Assembly (NCBI GenBank): GCA_002007465.1
Contig: LNAC01000101.1
Span: forward strand, 4,302,361-4,366,360
Reading direction: 5' to 3'
DNA: 64,000 bases
Origin: Ailurus styani
Taxonomy: Eukaryota > Chordata > Mammalia > Carnivora > Ailuridae
Part shown: positions 1 through 12,788 of the stretch, in pieces
Position numbering within the stretch: the first letter of the stretch is position 1
Layout: each line of letters opens with the position of its first letter
Notes under the pieces: generated by a model
What the model was told of the DNA's origin: nothing
The model's input: only the letters and a program-made list of their open reading frames with translations
Database searches by the model: none
Translations under genes and position numbers: made by a program

Positions 1-475
1 GTGCTTTCGTGTCTTAGCTGTTATCGAAGGCAGACTGCTTGTTAGGACGTCAAAGTGGATTGAGACTATCAGCACGTTCGGATGCCCCGCTAAACGGGAT
101 GCGTTTATGGACAGTACCATATTGTCCCGGCCAGCAGGTTTCTTCACCATGGAGCGTGCCTCTGAGTTGTGCGTTCTTGCCTGCCCGGCCCAGCTCTCTC
201 ACACCCTTGCTTGCTTCCCAGGTGTCTTCCACCTGAGACCGATCCTTTCTGGGTGTGTGTGCAGCGCCCCCCACCGCCCCAGCCCTCCACAGCTGCCCGA
301 CGCTGTGTCCCGGCCTCAGATCCTCTCTGGGGGTGGGTGTCCAGGCAGCCCGCACTTGCAGCAGGATGGCCACCCTGCGCGTTGGCCAGGGCTCCCGGGG
401 TTAGTCCTGATCTTCCTGCATCCCCAGAGCCCCTCGTTCCTGGGTGGCTCACCCTGTCTGCGGGGAGACACAGCC

Positions 476-489
476 TCCCCAGAGGGCGC
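476..489 (+). promoter_or_regulatory. CTCF-like motif, plus orientation (weaker)
   Basis: TCCCCAGAGGGCGC matches 12 of 14 positions of CCASYAGRKGGCRS and continues with the favoured TG. It sits 148 bases before the stronger motif at 624. Confidence 0.45.
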
Positions 490-623
490 TGGGGAGGCCG
501 CAGCTCTTCCCCTCCAGGAAGCAGGGGCGCTCCCGCCGGGCCTGGGGCAGGGGGGTCCCTCAGCAGAGGTATGTCTGGCTGGCTCAGTGCCTGAGGCTCC
601 CTCATGGGAGCCGGGAAGACAGG

Positions 624-637
624 ACAGTAGATGGCGC
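624..637 (+). promoter_or_regulatory. CTCF-like motif, plus orientation
   Basis: ACAGTAGATGGCGC matches 13 of 14 positions of CCASYAGRKGGCRS, with the core AGATGGCGCTG intact. Binding is not shown. Confidence 0.6.
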
Positions 638-1353
638 TGTGGGTAAGGTCAGCACAGCCAAGGTCCAGTGGGCTGACACCTTTAGTGTGAATTTGCTTTG
701 CGGCCCCATTTTCTGGTTTCAGATCCCCAGCCAGCAACCCGTTGGCTAATTTCAGGTGCCCCAGAGCCCCCACCCCCTCACTCCCCAGGTGCCTGGAAGC
801 TGACCCTGCAGGTGTCACGGGGCTGAAGCAAGGAAATCAGCTTGGCACGTGGGAGGGAGGCCCAGGTCCCATTCCCTGTGCTCACACCCACTCTGGGCCT
901 TGGTTTCTCCCATCGGTGAGGTGAGGACACCCAGCTGAGGTCCTGTCGAGCTCGGAAATGCAGGGGCCCACTCACTTTGCCAAGCGCTGCCCTGGGCTGG
1001 CCCTTTGCTCGGTCCAGGGGAAGAGGGCATTCCCTGCCCTCCTGGCACTGGCGCTTGGGCCACCAAGATGAGTGAGTGCCATCTGGAAGTAGGGGCCTGA
1101 CTACTAATAAAGCTTGCAAGTAGAGGACACGTCCAGGAGACAAGAGATGGGTCGTGAGTGTTCTAGGCTTGCAGGCTGCACAGGGCCAGGCTTTCTAGAA
1201 GAGCAGCAGGGGGAAGGATGGGGGCCAGAGTTGAGGAGACCAAAGACAAGGGGAGGTGTATGGAATGAAGGTGAACTGGTGGGCCCGGGGCCCCCGAGGG
1301 AGGACCCTGAACATTGGCTTGCAATCCCCGATTGTCTGCTACAGGCTGGTGGT

Positions 1354-1374
1354 GAGAGAGAGAGAGAGAGAGAG

Positions 1375-1407
<33 letters not shown>
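1354..1407. repeat. Compound (GA)n(GT)n microsatellite
   Basis: About 12 GA units pass directly into about 14 GT units. Open frames through it encode Arg-Glu then Cys-Val repeats and are not genes. Confidence 0.95.
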
Positions 1408-1408
<1 letters not shown>

Positions 1409-1926
1409 TCGTTCAGACAGGCTGGGGAATTGGGACGGGGCGTGAACCCAAACTGTCTGAGACCCTGGCTCCCATCTGGCTTAGGAATCTGACTCCCAGG
1501 GCATGGGTATGGACCCACTGGGCTCCGAGGCAGAGTTTCCGGTTGAGAAAACATCACCTTTTGCCAGGGGTGCATCTTGCTGCCAGGAGAATGCCGAGCT
1601 GGGCTTGCTGGTGCAACCCTAGGCGCAAGCAGGGTTTTCCCCTGAGCAGAGCAGGCTGGCAGGCGGGGCTTGACTGAGACCTTGGCTGCTAGAGCCAGGA
1701 GAGCCCAGAACTCTGGCTAGCCGGCCACTTGTCTCTAACGACTGATGTCGCCTGGGACACTATAGCCCTCTCCTGGCCCTGGTTCCCCCTCGTCCCAGCC
1801 CGAGCTGTGCTCAGAGCTGGAGTCAACAGAACTAATGGCATTCCCGGCTGGGGACAGTCAGCTCCTGGTCACCAGGGACCCACGGCTGCCCCTCTCGCAT
1901 CTCCGTGTCGGCTCAAGGGCAGGAGG

Positions 1927-1930
<4 letters not shown>

Positions 1931-1967
<37 letters not shown>
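1931..1967. repeat. (GT)18 microsatellite
   Basis: An uninterrupted GT run. A 12-base G homopolymer follows at about 2099-2110. Confidence 0.95.
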
Positions 1968-1969
<2 letters not shown>

Positions 1970-4900
1970 TTTCTGAGCCCCAGAGGAGCTATTTTAGCTG
2001 GGGGCAGCTCCGGTCGCCCCACAGCCCCATCCCTAGCCGGGCGGAGAGCTGTACAGACCGGCGCCTGGCTCCGCGGGCCTGCGGGGCTGGGCTGCGGCGG
2101 GGGGGGGGGGGCATTGTGCCTTCGGCCGGGGCTAACTGTAGACTCTCTGTGTCTGGGCACCATGGTGATCGAGTGTCCACGGCGCCTGGAACTGGGTCAG
2201 CTCGCAGCCTTTGCCGGGATCCCTCGGAGCGACACAGTTAAGAATAAAAGGGAGGGGAGCAGAGGAGGCTGTCTCCCAGCCGAAGCCCAGGCCGGACCCT
2301 GACCTCCTCCTTCCCCTCAGCTTCCTGACTCTCTGGAGGTGCGATCTGAGTTCTCTTAGAGAGTCTGAGCTGGGCGGGGGTGAGGCGTGGTGGTGCGCAG
2401 GGGGCATGTCCAAGGCGCTTCTTCCTGTGATGATGTGATTTTGGTTCTGGCCTTTGTGGCCTCGCGAGGACGTCAGGCACTGTCAGCGCATGTGGGATTG
2501 CAGTGCACACGTTGGAAAGGGCTGCTGGCTGAGTGCTTTGGGGACGGTGACCTCTTGGGATCCTTCTCGCATGGAGGGGGCCAGGGTGGAGTTTCAGTAC
2601 CCAGGCTTCTCCTGGGGAGTTAGATGTGTAGCTTTCAGCTTAGATGGCCTTCAGGTTAGGTGTATGGCTTGGGGGCCATTTGTCACCTGGACCCATCCAC
2701 CCGCTTCCACAGGGTATGCCCTTGTTCCCCCCACCCCCGTCCCCGAGCGCTGGCCGTCTCCCCTCCGCCGTTGGGCAGACCCGATCTCTCGCCTCCTCGT
2801 ATCTTGGCTGTGTGTTCCCTCTTCCTGGAGGGCCCTCCCTTCCTCTCCACTCAGCTGCCTCCTGTTTCCTCCACAAGCCTTTGCTTGCCCTTTAGCCAGC
2901 CTGTCCTGAGCCCTAAGCCCACACGGACATGGCCGAGTGTCCCCTGCGTGCCTCCCCGACCCTTCCGCAGGGCTGACCCACAGCCTGTGCACTGTGTTCA
3001 TCGTGCGCTCACGTGTCGCCTCCTCCCTCCGACTGAGTGCTCCCAGAAGCTAAGACAGCGTCTTGGAGCTAAGGACGGGGACCTGGGGAGCCGCGCACCA
3101 GCCGGTGGCGCCTTCCTTCCTCCGTGTGTGAGAAGGGTGCCAGGTCCGCCCGCGGAGTCCGCAGGTGCCGCCGTGAGAGCGCTGTCAGGGACGGATGAGA
3201 CGCCGCCGGGACAGTTTAGCGGCCTGGAAGACAGCCTCGTTGTGCTGTTGGCTTTGCCCCTTTCCTCCGTCTGCTCCTGAGGCCGGCCGAGGGTCCCTGG
3301 ACAATTTCCAGGGCCTGAGGTTTTGTCTCACTTCACCTCCCACTTGCTCTGTGACCTGAGCCAGTCCCTTCCCTTCCCTAGATCTCACTTGCCTCATCTC
3401 GGGTCTGCTGGGGCAGCCTTTGCCTGATTTCCTCACCGTGTGGCAGCGAGGCTGTTGGGGAGGGAATGGGTGCAAAAGGGTTTGGAAGCGTGAAGTGCCC
3501 GGTGTCATATTTGGCTGGAGCGAGGAGCCGCTGCAGGAGGCGTCTGGTTGCAGGCGCGTCCAGAAGAGCTCTTGCATCAGTGGAAACGCCTGGAGCCTTT
3601 ATCCTCCCTGCCACCGGCCCAGGCTTTAGGCCAAGTGCTTTCACTTGTTCCAGAGTCTCCCGCCCCTAAAATTTATCCATGGCCTCCGGATACATCTTAG
3701 AGTAATTTCTGAAGCTGGTCCCCAGGAGCCAGGAATGAGTCAGAGAGACTTCGACACAGGAGGTGGTAGGCATGCACGGGGTCGGCCAATGCCGTGCGTG
3801 GGGCCGCGCATCACCAAGTGGTGGTGTCAGGCTTTCCAGCGCCACCGGGCACCGTGCCAGGCTGCAGAGTTCCAGTGCCCGGGTGGCCCAAGAGGCAGCC
3901 CCCTTCTTGCCACCTTTGTCTCCAATTCCTGCCCTCGTTTCTTGCCTTGGCAAAGTCAGGCTCAAGAGGACTAAGGGGGGGTGATGGTCAAGTGCGACCC
4001 TGACCAACATGGGGCTTAGGTCCGAGGACCCGGGACGATGCCCCACTGCATATCGCGAAAGGCTCCCATGCTTGCGTGTTCGCTCGATGTGGGATAACAA
4101 TGCCAGGGGCGTTCTTCAAAGAGGGGACAGAATGGGGCTGGGGTGCCGGGCTCCTGAGTTTTTGGTGGCCAGGGAATCTAGACTGGCTGGGGGACGCTGG
4201 GGTGTGCATTGGGCAGGGGCCAGAGATCATGAAGAGAGGCTGGAACCGAAGATGAGCCGCTGGCCTGGAGGTCCTGGGTGGGGGAAGGAGTGGGGAATCG
4301 GGTCACCTGATAGAAAATGGGGAATTAGGGGTGATCTGGGAGGGGGGCGGGGAGCAGAGGGTGGGAGGTGTAGCCTATACAGATTCCCCAAAGGTAGCTT
4401 CCAAAGTCAAGTGCTTAGTGTCCTAGACCCCGGCCCAGCCTCCAAGGCCAGCCCCTGTACTTGGGTATAAGGTTCTGCCAGCCTGCCTTTGCTGCTTTCC
4501 ACTTTGTCCCGATGCCCCTGCCGAAAATGCTCCTAGCTGGGCCTGCTTGCGCTGGCTGGGTGTGCAGGGGAGAGGGGGAGGGTGTGCACAGACACCTCTG
4601 CTCCCAAGGAGCCCAGCCCACCCTCCCTGCGGCTGCAGCATGACATCTGAATTGACCCCAACTGGTCACGAGATGGTATGCACAGCAGGTGCGATGTTCT
4701 CCAGCCTTCCAGGGCTGTGCTCACGGACAGGGGCCTGCGGTGAGGACAGTGCGGATGCCTGCTCTTTGGCCTCGTGACTGGATGGGTTTATCCATCTTCA
4801 GGTTCCCCTGCGGCTTAGATGGGAATGGGGCGTGGCAGGTGGGTCAAGACATTACAAGAATAGCAGGCACGAAGCGGATTTGTAAGCAGTAAGGCTGAGC

Positions 4901-6785
4901 GCGAGCGGAAGGAGCTGTGTGATTTATAATAAACGTGTATCTTGTCTTCGGTCTGTTCCTGGCACAGGCTTCCCAAAATGCTCGGAACTTCCTAAGTGGT
5001 GCGAGGCAGAAGACTCTCTTGTTATGTTATTTTTGGGAGGCCTCTGGGTCACTTAAGTCTGCGTACCAGCGGAGCCAAGCGTGTGCTGGAATCTCTGACC
5101 CCCCAAAGCGGAGAGGGGCTGCAGATTGAATTGGTGCCTGTGAGCTGCGGCCTCTGTGAGGTGTGGCCTGTGAGCTGTGGCCCCCTCCACCCCCCGGCCC
5201 GGCGGCTCTGAAGGCAGGATGCACGGCAACTCGGGAGCAGCTGCTGACTTCCCAGGACCCCTTCAGAGTTAGTTCAGCGTGTCTGCCACAGGCTAGGGGA
5301 GTGGCTGGGTGTCTTGGGAGGTGCAGTTCCAGGGTCCGATTTGTGCTGAGGGTCCGGGACCCCTCCTGGGGGTGCTGGCCCCGGAAAGGCAGCTCGGGCT
5401 GCGCAGTGGGAGGAAGGGCACGCGTCTGAGCCTGAGTTATGTCCCCCAGTGGGGGGCCCTCTGTGCTGCCTCGGGGGGCGGAGCATGGAGGCCCCCCCCA
5501 CTTGTGCCTAGCAGGGGATGGCGGTGACCTTGACAAGCCCCTGGGACTGTTCAGTGTGCGCCCTGGTCCTGCCCTTGGCTTTTCCCCGTTACTGCGAGAA
5601 ACACCACTCAGCTGTCCTTACACAAGGCGTCAGAGGCCTTGTGTGGTGAAGAACATTGGGGGAAGGGGTGCTCCGGGAAGGGGCGAGGTGGCACTGTCCC
5701 ACCCAGACTCCTCTGTCGCCTGTACTGTAGACGCTGCCTCTTGTCCTGTAGGTAGGAATCTGGGACGCGGTCACAGATGAAGTGGCTGGGTGGGGGCGGC
5801 CTGCCCAGGTCACCAGCTGGCTAGATGCAGTGGCACGGCTCCGTATCTCCCCACCGTCAAGGGATGGTGGCCCGCAGTGAGGGGGGCAGAACAGCCCAGG
5901 TAGGAGCAGTGCCGTCCATGGAGGGCCCTACCCCAGAATCTTCGGAGGCAGCTGCTGAGGACCAGAGAGGGTGTTTGACCTGCCCCGGGTCACACAGCTG
6001 TGGGAGCAGAACTAGGCCTGGCAGCTGGGGCTTCTGCTCCTAGACATTGTTCCGGTCCCCCATCCCATCCCCTGGAGGGTGCGTGGTGCAGACACAGCCC
6101 TGGGTGCCGGCGTGGCTTGGATGAGGCAGAACGCTGGGGGCCTGCTGGCCGGAAGAGGCTCTCGGGATACCTGCTGGGGCTCTTGCCCTGGAGCCTGGGG
6201 TGCACGAGGGTGTCCCGCCCTGACTGCTGAGCAGCTTGGCTTCCTGGCTGGTGTGCAACCTGCCTGTGTCAATATTATGACTGCAGGTGGACTTCCTGGG
6301 GGCCATGCCGCCGGTCGGTGGCCACGAAGGCCAGTGACCCGGAAAGGATGCCTCTGCTGGGGTAAGGCAGGCACAGGTGTCCTCGTGGCCCGTCCTTGGC
6401 CTGCTCGGCCTTGGGGGCCTGGTGCAGTCACGTCCCCCGGAGCCCCCAAGTCCTCCTGGCCCATCTTGCTGGGCTGGGGGGTGAGGGGCGACCTTGGCTT
6501 CTCAGCACTCAAAACTGTCTCACCGATGATGCCTCCCCAGCCCAGGGACCCGGGCAGGATTTTTGGCTTCTCTGAGCCTCAGTTTGGTCATCTATAAAAG
6601 GGGCGCAGTAGTTAGGGCCTCAAGGGTTGGACAAGAAAGTAGGTGGATTGGTCCCTGGAGCCCCCTTGGCAGCTCACTCGTTCTTACGGTCCTCTTCATT
6701 CCTGGCCGGTCCTCGTGGCCTGGCTGCCCTGGGGCCTCTGCTGTGGAACTGTCCTGTGGCCTTAGTCCTTCACGTGGTCAGCGGC

Positions 6786-6960
6786 TGACCCCATGACCTC
6801 AGGCGAGGTCCTTCACCTGAGCTCTGTGCCTCAGCGTGTTCATTTGTGAGCCAAGGTCACTGTGGGTGCCATCCGGGGGCTGTGGGGAGATTAATGAAGT
6901 AAGCCACGGGCTGCACGCAGAACGGGGGCCCAGGCTTGGTAAGTGTGAGCTGTCGCCGTC
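6786..6960 (+). mobile_element. MIR relic
   Basis: It has the MIR order: a stretch ending in CTGTGCCTCAG, then a T-rich TTCATTTGTGAG, then GTGGGGAGATTAATGAAGTAA. Diverged. Confidence 0.6.
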
Positions 6961-8039
6961 CGGGTCCCGTCTGACCGGTGCCTGGGAAGAATTTGGTGAC
7001 TGGGCTGCCTGCTGGTCCTGCCAGTCATGTGATGTGACCGCGGGGTCTGGAGGAAGGGGCAGGGGAGATGGTGGAGAAGGGGAGGGGACGGGAGAGGTTG
7101 CACGTGGCTTCACATTGGGTGTGGCCATCGGGTCGTGCCCAGCGGGTGGCCAGGTGTCAGGGCCCAGGGGGATGGTCGGTGACAGGGCAGTTCCAGAGCC
7201 GGGGTCGGGGGGGGAGCCGCACAAGGACAGTTTCAGTGGGGGAGAGGTAGGAGGAGATGGGTCGTACCTCATCAGAAGTGCAGGAAGATTGGGAGTGGTA
7301 GTGGGAGTTGAGGCTGGGCGGGTGGTCTCGGGAGCTTTCTGGAGAGTTTGCACCCACTGCTGGGGTGGCAGGGAGCCAGTGGAGGCAGGGAGGAGTGGCT
7401 GCGACTGGACCCGGGGGCACACCAGACGGCCGAGCCCAGCCCCTGCTTTGTTCGCTGGTGTGGCTTTGCTCCTGGGGGCTCTACGCCGCCGTCTTCCTCC
7501 CAGTGCTCAGACCTGCTTCGGGCAAGTGCAGCGTGGTCAAGAGCAGGGCCATGGGGCTGCCTAGACCCCTCTCTGCTCCTCGGTTTCCTTGGCTTTTGTC
7601 TGGTGGTGAAAGTAGATTACGTGTGCCAAGGGTTGGGCCCAGGACCCGGTCGCTTCAGGCAGTGGTGGGGTTAGGGGCTGTCACTCAGGGCTGCCCCGCC
7701 CAGGCAGGGCCCACGCCTGTGATCAGGGCTGCGACGTCAGCCCTTTCCCTGCTGCACCCAGCGCCTGCAGGCTGGCCTCCATCAGAAGTCACTGTTTGGA
7801 CCTGGGCGGTGGTGTGGGGGGCATTGTGCCAGGATGCCGTTGTCTTTGCTGTCTTTGGCCACCCGGTCCAGCCGTGTCTTTGCTGTCATTGGCCAAGAGG
7901 CCGGGTCTTGGCAGGCCCGGTGGGACCTTGGGTGGGTCAGAGCGGCCGGTAGGGCTCAGAGGCTCTGATCATCCAGGAGGGCCCCTTGGGCCCCAGGAGA
8001 TCGTGGGTCATGGAGCCTTGTCGTGTGGCTCTAGTCCAG

Positions 8040-8560
8040 CCCTGCCCCGACCAACTGGCAGCTGGGGTGAGCCGTGTCATCGGCTCTGAGCCTCAGTTTC
8101 CCTATGCAGAAACTGGGGAAGGCGGAGTGTATGATGGTTTTTAATGTTTCCATGTATTTGAGGCTGTTCTGAGGCCCCACCCCGGGCCCTGGGTTTCCTG
8201 ACTTGCTGACAGCCCCGAATGTTCACCCAACTCCAGAGCTCCAAATACACTACCCTACCTCCTCACTGCCCACCAGGATGGCCCGCCCCGCCTTCACACC
8301 TGCAAGACTGTGGGACTGTTGCATGAAGGCTCAGAGGCGCACTGCAAGGAGTGCAACCCTGACCTGTTCCCGAGCTACATGGTCTCCATCCCTTGCTCAC
8401 ACTAGGCTCCTGGCCAGCTGGCCCCCTGCCCCTGCCACTTCCTGCTGTGGAGTGCCACCGAGGGGCAAGCACGGCCGAAGATAGGCTGCCTGGGCTCCAG
8501 TCCTGGTCCCCCCTGCCCTGAGCAAATCACTGAGCCTCTCTGAGCCTCGGGATCATCTTC
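8040..8560 (+). mobile_element. Two MIR relics
   Basis: The CTGAGCCTCAGTTTCCCTAT signature at 8088-8107 and GAGCAAATCACTGAGCCTCT at 8519-8538 each match the conserved MIR core. The DNA between them is unassigned. Confidence 0.55.
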
Positions 8561-10744
8561 TGGGAAGGAGGCCCCCTTCTGCTGGCAGACCCTCCGAGCC
8601 GCAGTGCCGGTACTCCCTGCCCTACTTGGCACCCCATGGGCCCTGGGATGCTGGCGCGTTTGCTGGGGGTGCCTTCCCCAGGTCCCCGCCCCGAGGGGAT
8701 CCAGCCAGTTCGAGACCCCTGCCTCTGCCTAGGTCGGGGAGCGCGGCCTGTCGTGCCCAGCTCCTGCAACAGCACTCTCCACGCCGCTCTGCCCACCGGG
8801 CCCTCCCACCGCAGTCCTGCTGAGCTTTACTTTGGATCTTTCCTCATTCTGCAGACACTCGCACGGCACTTGAAGCCAACTCTAGGGCCTGGTAATGAAC
8901 CCGTGGTCTGCTGTTCTGCCAGAGCATCTCTGTCCCAGGACCGGAACGGGCCGTGAGCCACCCGAGTCTCCTGGAAATGCCTTTCCCATGGCCATGGCCT
9001 TCAGGGCTCCGGGCCAACCCCCGGCTCTCTTCCTCTGGGCCTGCTCTGTGCCCCTGCAGCCTGGTCCAGGCGCCTCCCGTCTGCCTGCTGTGTGTGTTTT
9101 TGTAAGCACCCCGTGGCTTTTTGGTAATGAAGCGCGGGGTAGAGACAAAGGCCAGTGGAGCCCAGTGCAGGGCAGCTGGGCTTGGTGCTTGAGGTGCGGG
9201 CTCCCAGGAGGGGACGTCACGGGAGGAGTGAGCCCCCGGCATGGGTGTGTCCCCTTTTGGGGTGGGCTGGGCAGATGGACAGGCTGCACTGAGGCTGGGG
9301 ATCAGAGGGCGTTGGTGGGGTGGGGAGGGGACATGGGGCAGCCATCTGACAAGGACCGAATCCTCGGCGGGGCCCAGCGGAAGCTCGCCGCTGCCAGAGA
9401 GATTCGAGGCATAGAGGCAAGTTACAACTCTGGGGGGCCCTGGGGACCTGCCGGAGGGCTCCTTGGCGCCCTGTTTCTGCTGCAGACACAGAGCCTTGCT
9501 TTCCTTTTTCCTGTGCGAGGTGGCAGCCCACGGCCCCGGGGACCACAGTGGTCTGCAGAGCATGGAGACCGTGGCTGTCCCCATGAACAACATCACCGGG
9601 GGTCTTCCCTGCAAACGAAGGGCGTATCGGCTCTCTTCTTCATTCTTGTGCTTTGAGTGCTCATGAGGCTTCTGGAAGGAAGGAGGCGGCTTCGGCCAGC
9701 CCGCAGGAATCCCCTGGAACTGACCCAGAAAGGTCCCCGCTGAGGCAGGCACCCCGGCCAGGCCCTGCTCTCAGAACTTTCCCGTCTGGCCGATGGGGCT
9801 CCGGTGGCTGGATGGCCCTCCCGAGGGCCAGATGACTGTGTCGTTGACTGGAAGCACGCCCAGCTCCGTTGTCGGGAGTCAGGGTCTTGGGGAGCCTCCT
9901 GACCCGCCTCTCACCCCCCTCGTCATTTCCCCGCCCCCCTGCGCAGGCAGGCTGTGTGATGGGAGGCCCTGCGCCCTGTCTTCTCTCCGAGAAGGAGCAT
10001 GTGGTTTGCTCGCGGCTGAGCCCTGGTTCCCCTGCCGAGGTGGCCGGCACCTAGAAGCCTCATCCGTGAGGTGAGTGGAGCACCTGGCCGCTAGCTTTGC
10101 CGCCAGATGGGGCTGGATTCCAGTCCTGTCTGCGGTCACTTAGGGACGCTCCAGCCAGAACATGCTTTCAGAGAGCCCGAGGCAGCAGGACGCCCTAGCT
10201 TCAGGCCCGGAGAACAAACGTTTCTGGAGGGCAGCTCAAGGTCCTGGGGTCGTCATGATGGGCACAGGTGGTCAGGTTGCGACCAAATCAGCCCTCAGAG
10301 AAGCCAGGAACGTTCTCTGAATGGAACCCCAGTACGGTCCTGCAGGGGCCAGAAAACGGGGAGACTCAAACACTCGGCTCTAAATACTGTCTCCTCCTCC
10401 TAAACAGGCGACAGCCCCCAACCTCTTTTATGATGCATGCCTAGAAGATTGTGGTTCTGGAAAGTTCTTCCTCACTTGTCAGAAGAAGAAACTGTCCTGC
10501 GTGGAGAGTACTTGTCCAAGGGTGTGTTGACAAAAGGGTGCTGGGGCCTTGCTCAGGGCTGGGCTGGCCTGGAGCTGGAGGAGGTGGCCCCTTGCTGAGC
10601 CGCTGAATGGGCTTCCTCTGGGGGCAGAATCTGGCGTGCAACAGCTCAGACCTCCAGCACGTGCCTGGCCCGTCTGCTTCTGCACTTCCCTGTTCTTCTT
10701 TCTCTTTCTAGACGTCACCTTTCATCTTGGGGGGCTGGTGGGGG

Positions 10745-10985
10745 GTGTGCTCGGTATGGATCCTAGCTCTACCCCTTACCAGCTGGCCTCAGTTTCCTCC
10801 TCTGTGAAATGGGCATAATGCCTAGAGGGTCCCTGTGAGAAATCAGTGACTTGGTTCCCAGGCAGGGTTGGGAAGGGTGCCCCTGAGTACTCATGCAGAT
10901 GTGTGCCGTGGCCGCTGTCAAGTCCCATCTTCAGAGGGCGTGGAGGCCGTGCACGGTCTATAAAAGTTGGTTGAATAAATGCGTA
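10745..10985 (+). mobile_element. MIR copy
   Basis: The core reads GCCTCAGTTTCCTCCTCTGT then GAAATGGGCATAATGCC. The 3' end ...GTTGGTTGAATAAATG at about 10968 closes the element. One of the best-preserved MIRs here. Confidence 0.75.
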
Positions 10986-12018
10986 GATATATGCCTCCTT
11001 TTCATTGCGGATTCTTTTAAAACACCTGCTGATCCTGCGCCGGTCGACAGTGGTACAGTCGTGCAGTGCGAGGTCTCCATTTGCTGGGGTCCAGCCGGAG
11101 GCTAGCTGCCCCCATCCCTGTGGGCAGGGTGCCCCACCTGCCAGGACGTGCTTCTGCACTGTTAGCCGTACTCAGGGGGCCGGACTCATGCCTCTGAAGC
11201 CCAGGACAGTTAGCTCGAAAGCAGGATGTGGGAGGAATGTGAGTACCTGGACGTCTGTCGGGGCCCTCATCGACCAGTATGTGCTTCCCCTGTTTTCTGG
11301 AGGACGGAGGCCTGATCTCGCCCCTGCCCCAGCTGGTGGCGGAGGTGGAGTGGCCCAGGTCTCCTAATGCTCTCTCCTTATACTGAAACCAGAACCCCAG
11401 TAGTGCAGAGGGAGGTGCTGAAGGCCGCTGGGCTTGCTGTGGCTGGCAGGATCCTGCTATCAGGCCCCTTGGCTTGGCCTCTCAGCTCAAAGGTTTAATG
11501 CCCCCTCCCTCAGCAGCCTCCGACCATCCAGCCTGGAGTCTCCCCCACTCCCCGGAGGGGTGCATGCAGCGTGGAAGGGACAGAGGGAGGAAAAACCAAT
11601 TCTCCCAAACGGCAGCGCGTCCCCAGCTGCGGCTAGCATAGGACATCTTTCAAGAGAGGCAAAGAAATAAAGGAGAACCGATAGTTATGCACAGAAGAGG
11701 TATCTAGATTTTGCTAGACTTTCCAGATAGATGTACAGAGTGGGAGGGATTCACGGGGCCTCACTTTGCTGAGTGGCTGACAGTGACGGATGCTGCGGAG
11801 GGCCCAGGAGGAGGCCTCACAAGATGAGCTGAGTGGGGGCAGGGCCCTTCCCATGCTGGAAGCATCCATAGGCTCACAGAAAGATGCATTATCGGGGGGC
11901 TCCGGCGGGGGCGTGATTTCACGTGAGGCCTCCCTCTGACACGAAGCGCAGATGGGAACGGCGGTCTCCTGTGCACATCGGACTTCTCTCTTGCTCTCCC
12001 TCTGATCCTCACGGTCTC

Positions 12019-12042
12019 CAGGGATAATTACAGGGATAATTA
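12019..12042 (+). repeat. Tandem duplicate of the 12-mer CAGGGATAATTA
   Basis: Two perfect adjacent copies, 12019-12030 and 12031-12042, each with a TAATTA homeodomain-type core. Confidence 0.85.
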
Positions 12043-12671
12043 GGAGCGAGAAAATGGAAAGTGCAGGCGCCTTCTGCATTCCGGAAGCTGAGCGCTGTCA
12101 GCCCAGCTGGAGACCCAGGGCGCCCCTCCCAGCCCAGCTGCCAGGTGGCCCACAGAAAGAAACGGCAGGGTCTCCTGGGGGGCTGCCGGGGCTTGGGGCC
12201 TTGCTCTCCGGCTGGATCTGAGCTGTGGCCCGTGTCGTGGCCTCTGAGAGCCCGGTTCGGGGGCCCTGGTGAGGGGACCTCCCAGGCTTTCTAATCCTCA
12301 GCCCACCCCCACCCCCACTGTGCCCTCACACCTCGACGGAACCCTGTGTGCTGGGGTGCTTTGAAGAATGGGTTGAGATGGGGGTTTCTGAAAGTGGTGA
12401 GTGGAGGAGCAGGGCCCTGAAGCCTCCCAGGTGAGGGACCCTCTGCATTGGTTGCCGCAGGTGTGCAGCGGGACGGGCGGTCCTCCAGGCTGGACCCGGC
12501 TGGAGCAGTGTGTTCAGAAGACACTGTTCCCTGAGTGCGGATTTGACACCTTCCACGGTCAGCACTGAGATCGCCCCCCCTCCACCCCGGGGAGCTTGGA
12601 AAGTCAGGTGTGAGATCCAGTGGCCTAATTTTAGACCTTGGGTCTCTGTGTCAAAACAGCAGCAAGATAAT

Positions 12672-12788
12672 TAGAAAGAAAGAAAGAAGGAGAGAGAGAG
12701 AGACAGAGGGAGGGAGGGAGGGAGGGAGGAAGAGGAAAGGAAAAAGGAAAGGAAAAAGGAAAAAGGAAAAAGAAAAGGAAAGAAAAGA
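12672..12788. repeat. Polypurine tract (GAAA/GGGA/GGAAAAA units)
   Basis: About 115 bases of almost pure A and G on the plus strand, with a GGGA block at 12708-12730 and GAAAAAG blocks after it. Confidence 0.95.

Noticed and set aside
144..818. A 224-codon minus-strand frame near the left edge
   Set aside because: Low-complexity, Pro/Gly/Ala-rich, no domain recognised; typical chance frame in GC-rich DNA.
1114..2302. Open frames with Cys-Val or Arg-Glu runs
   Set aside because: They are translations of GA and GT microsatellites.
10099..10112. CTCF-like word CCGCCAGATGGGGC
   Set aside because: Two mismatches, one at the key C of GGC.
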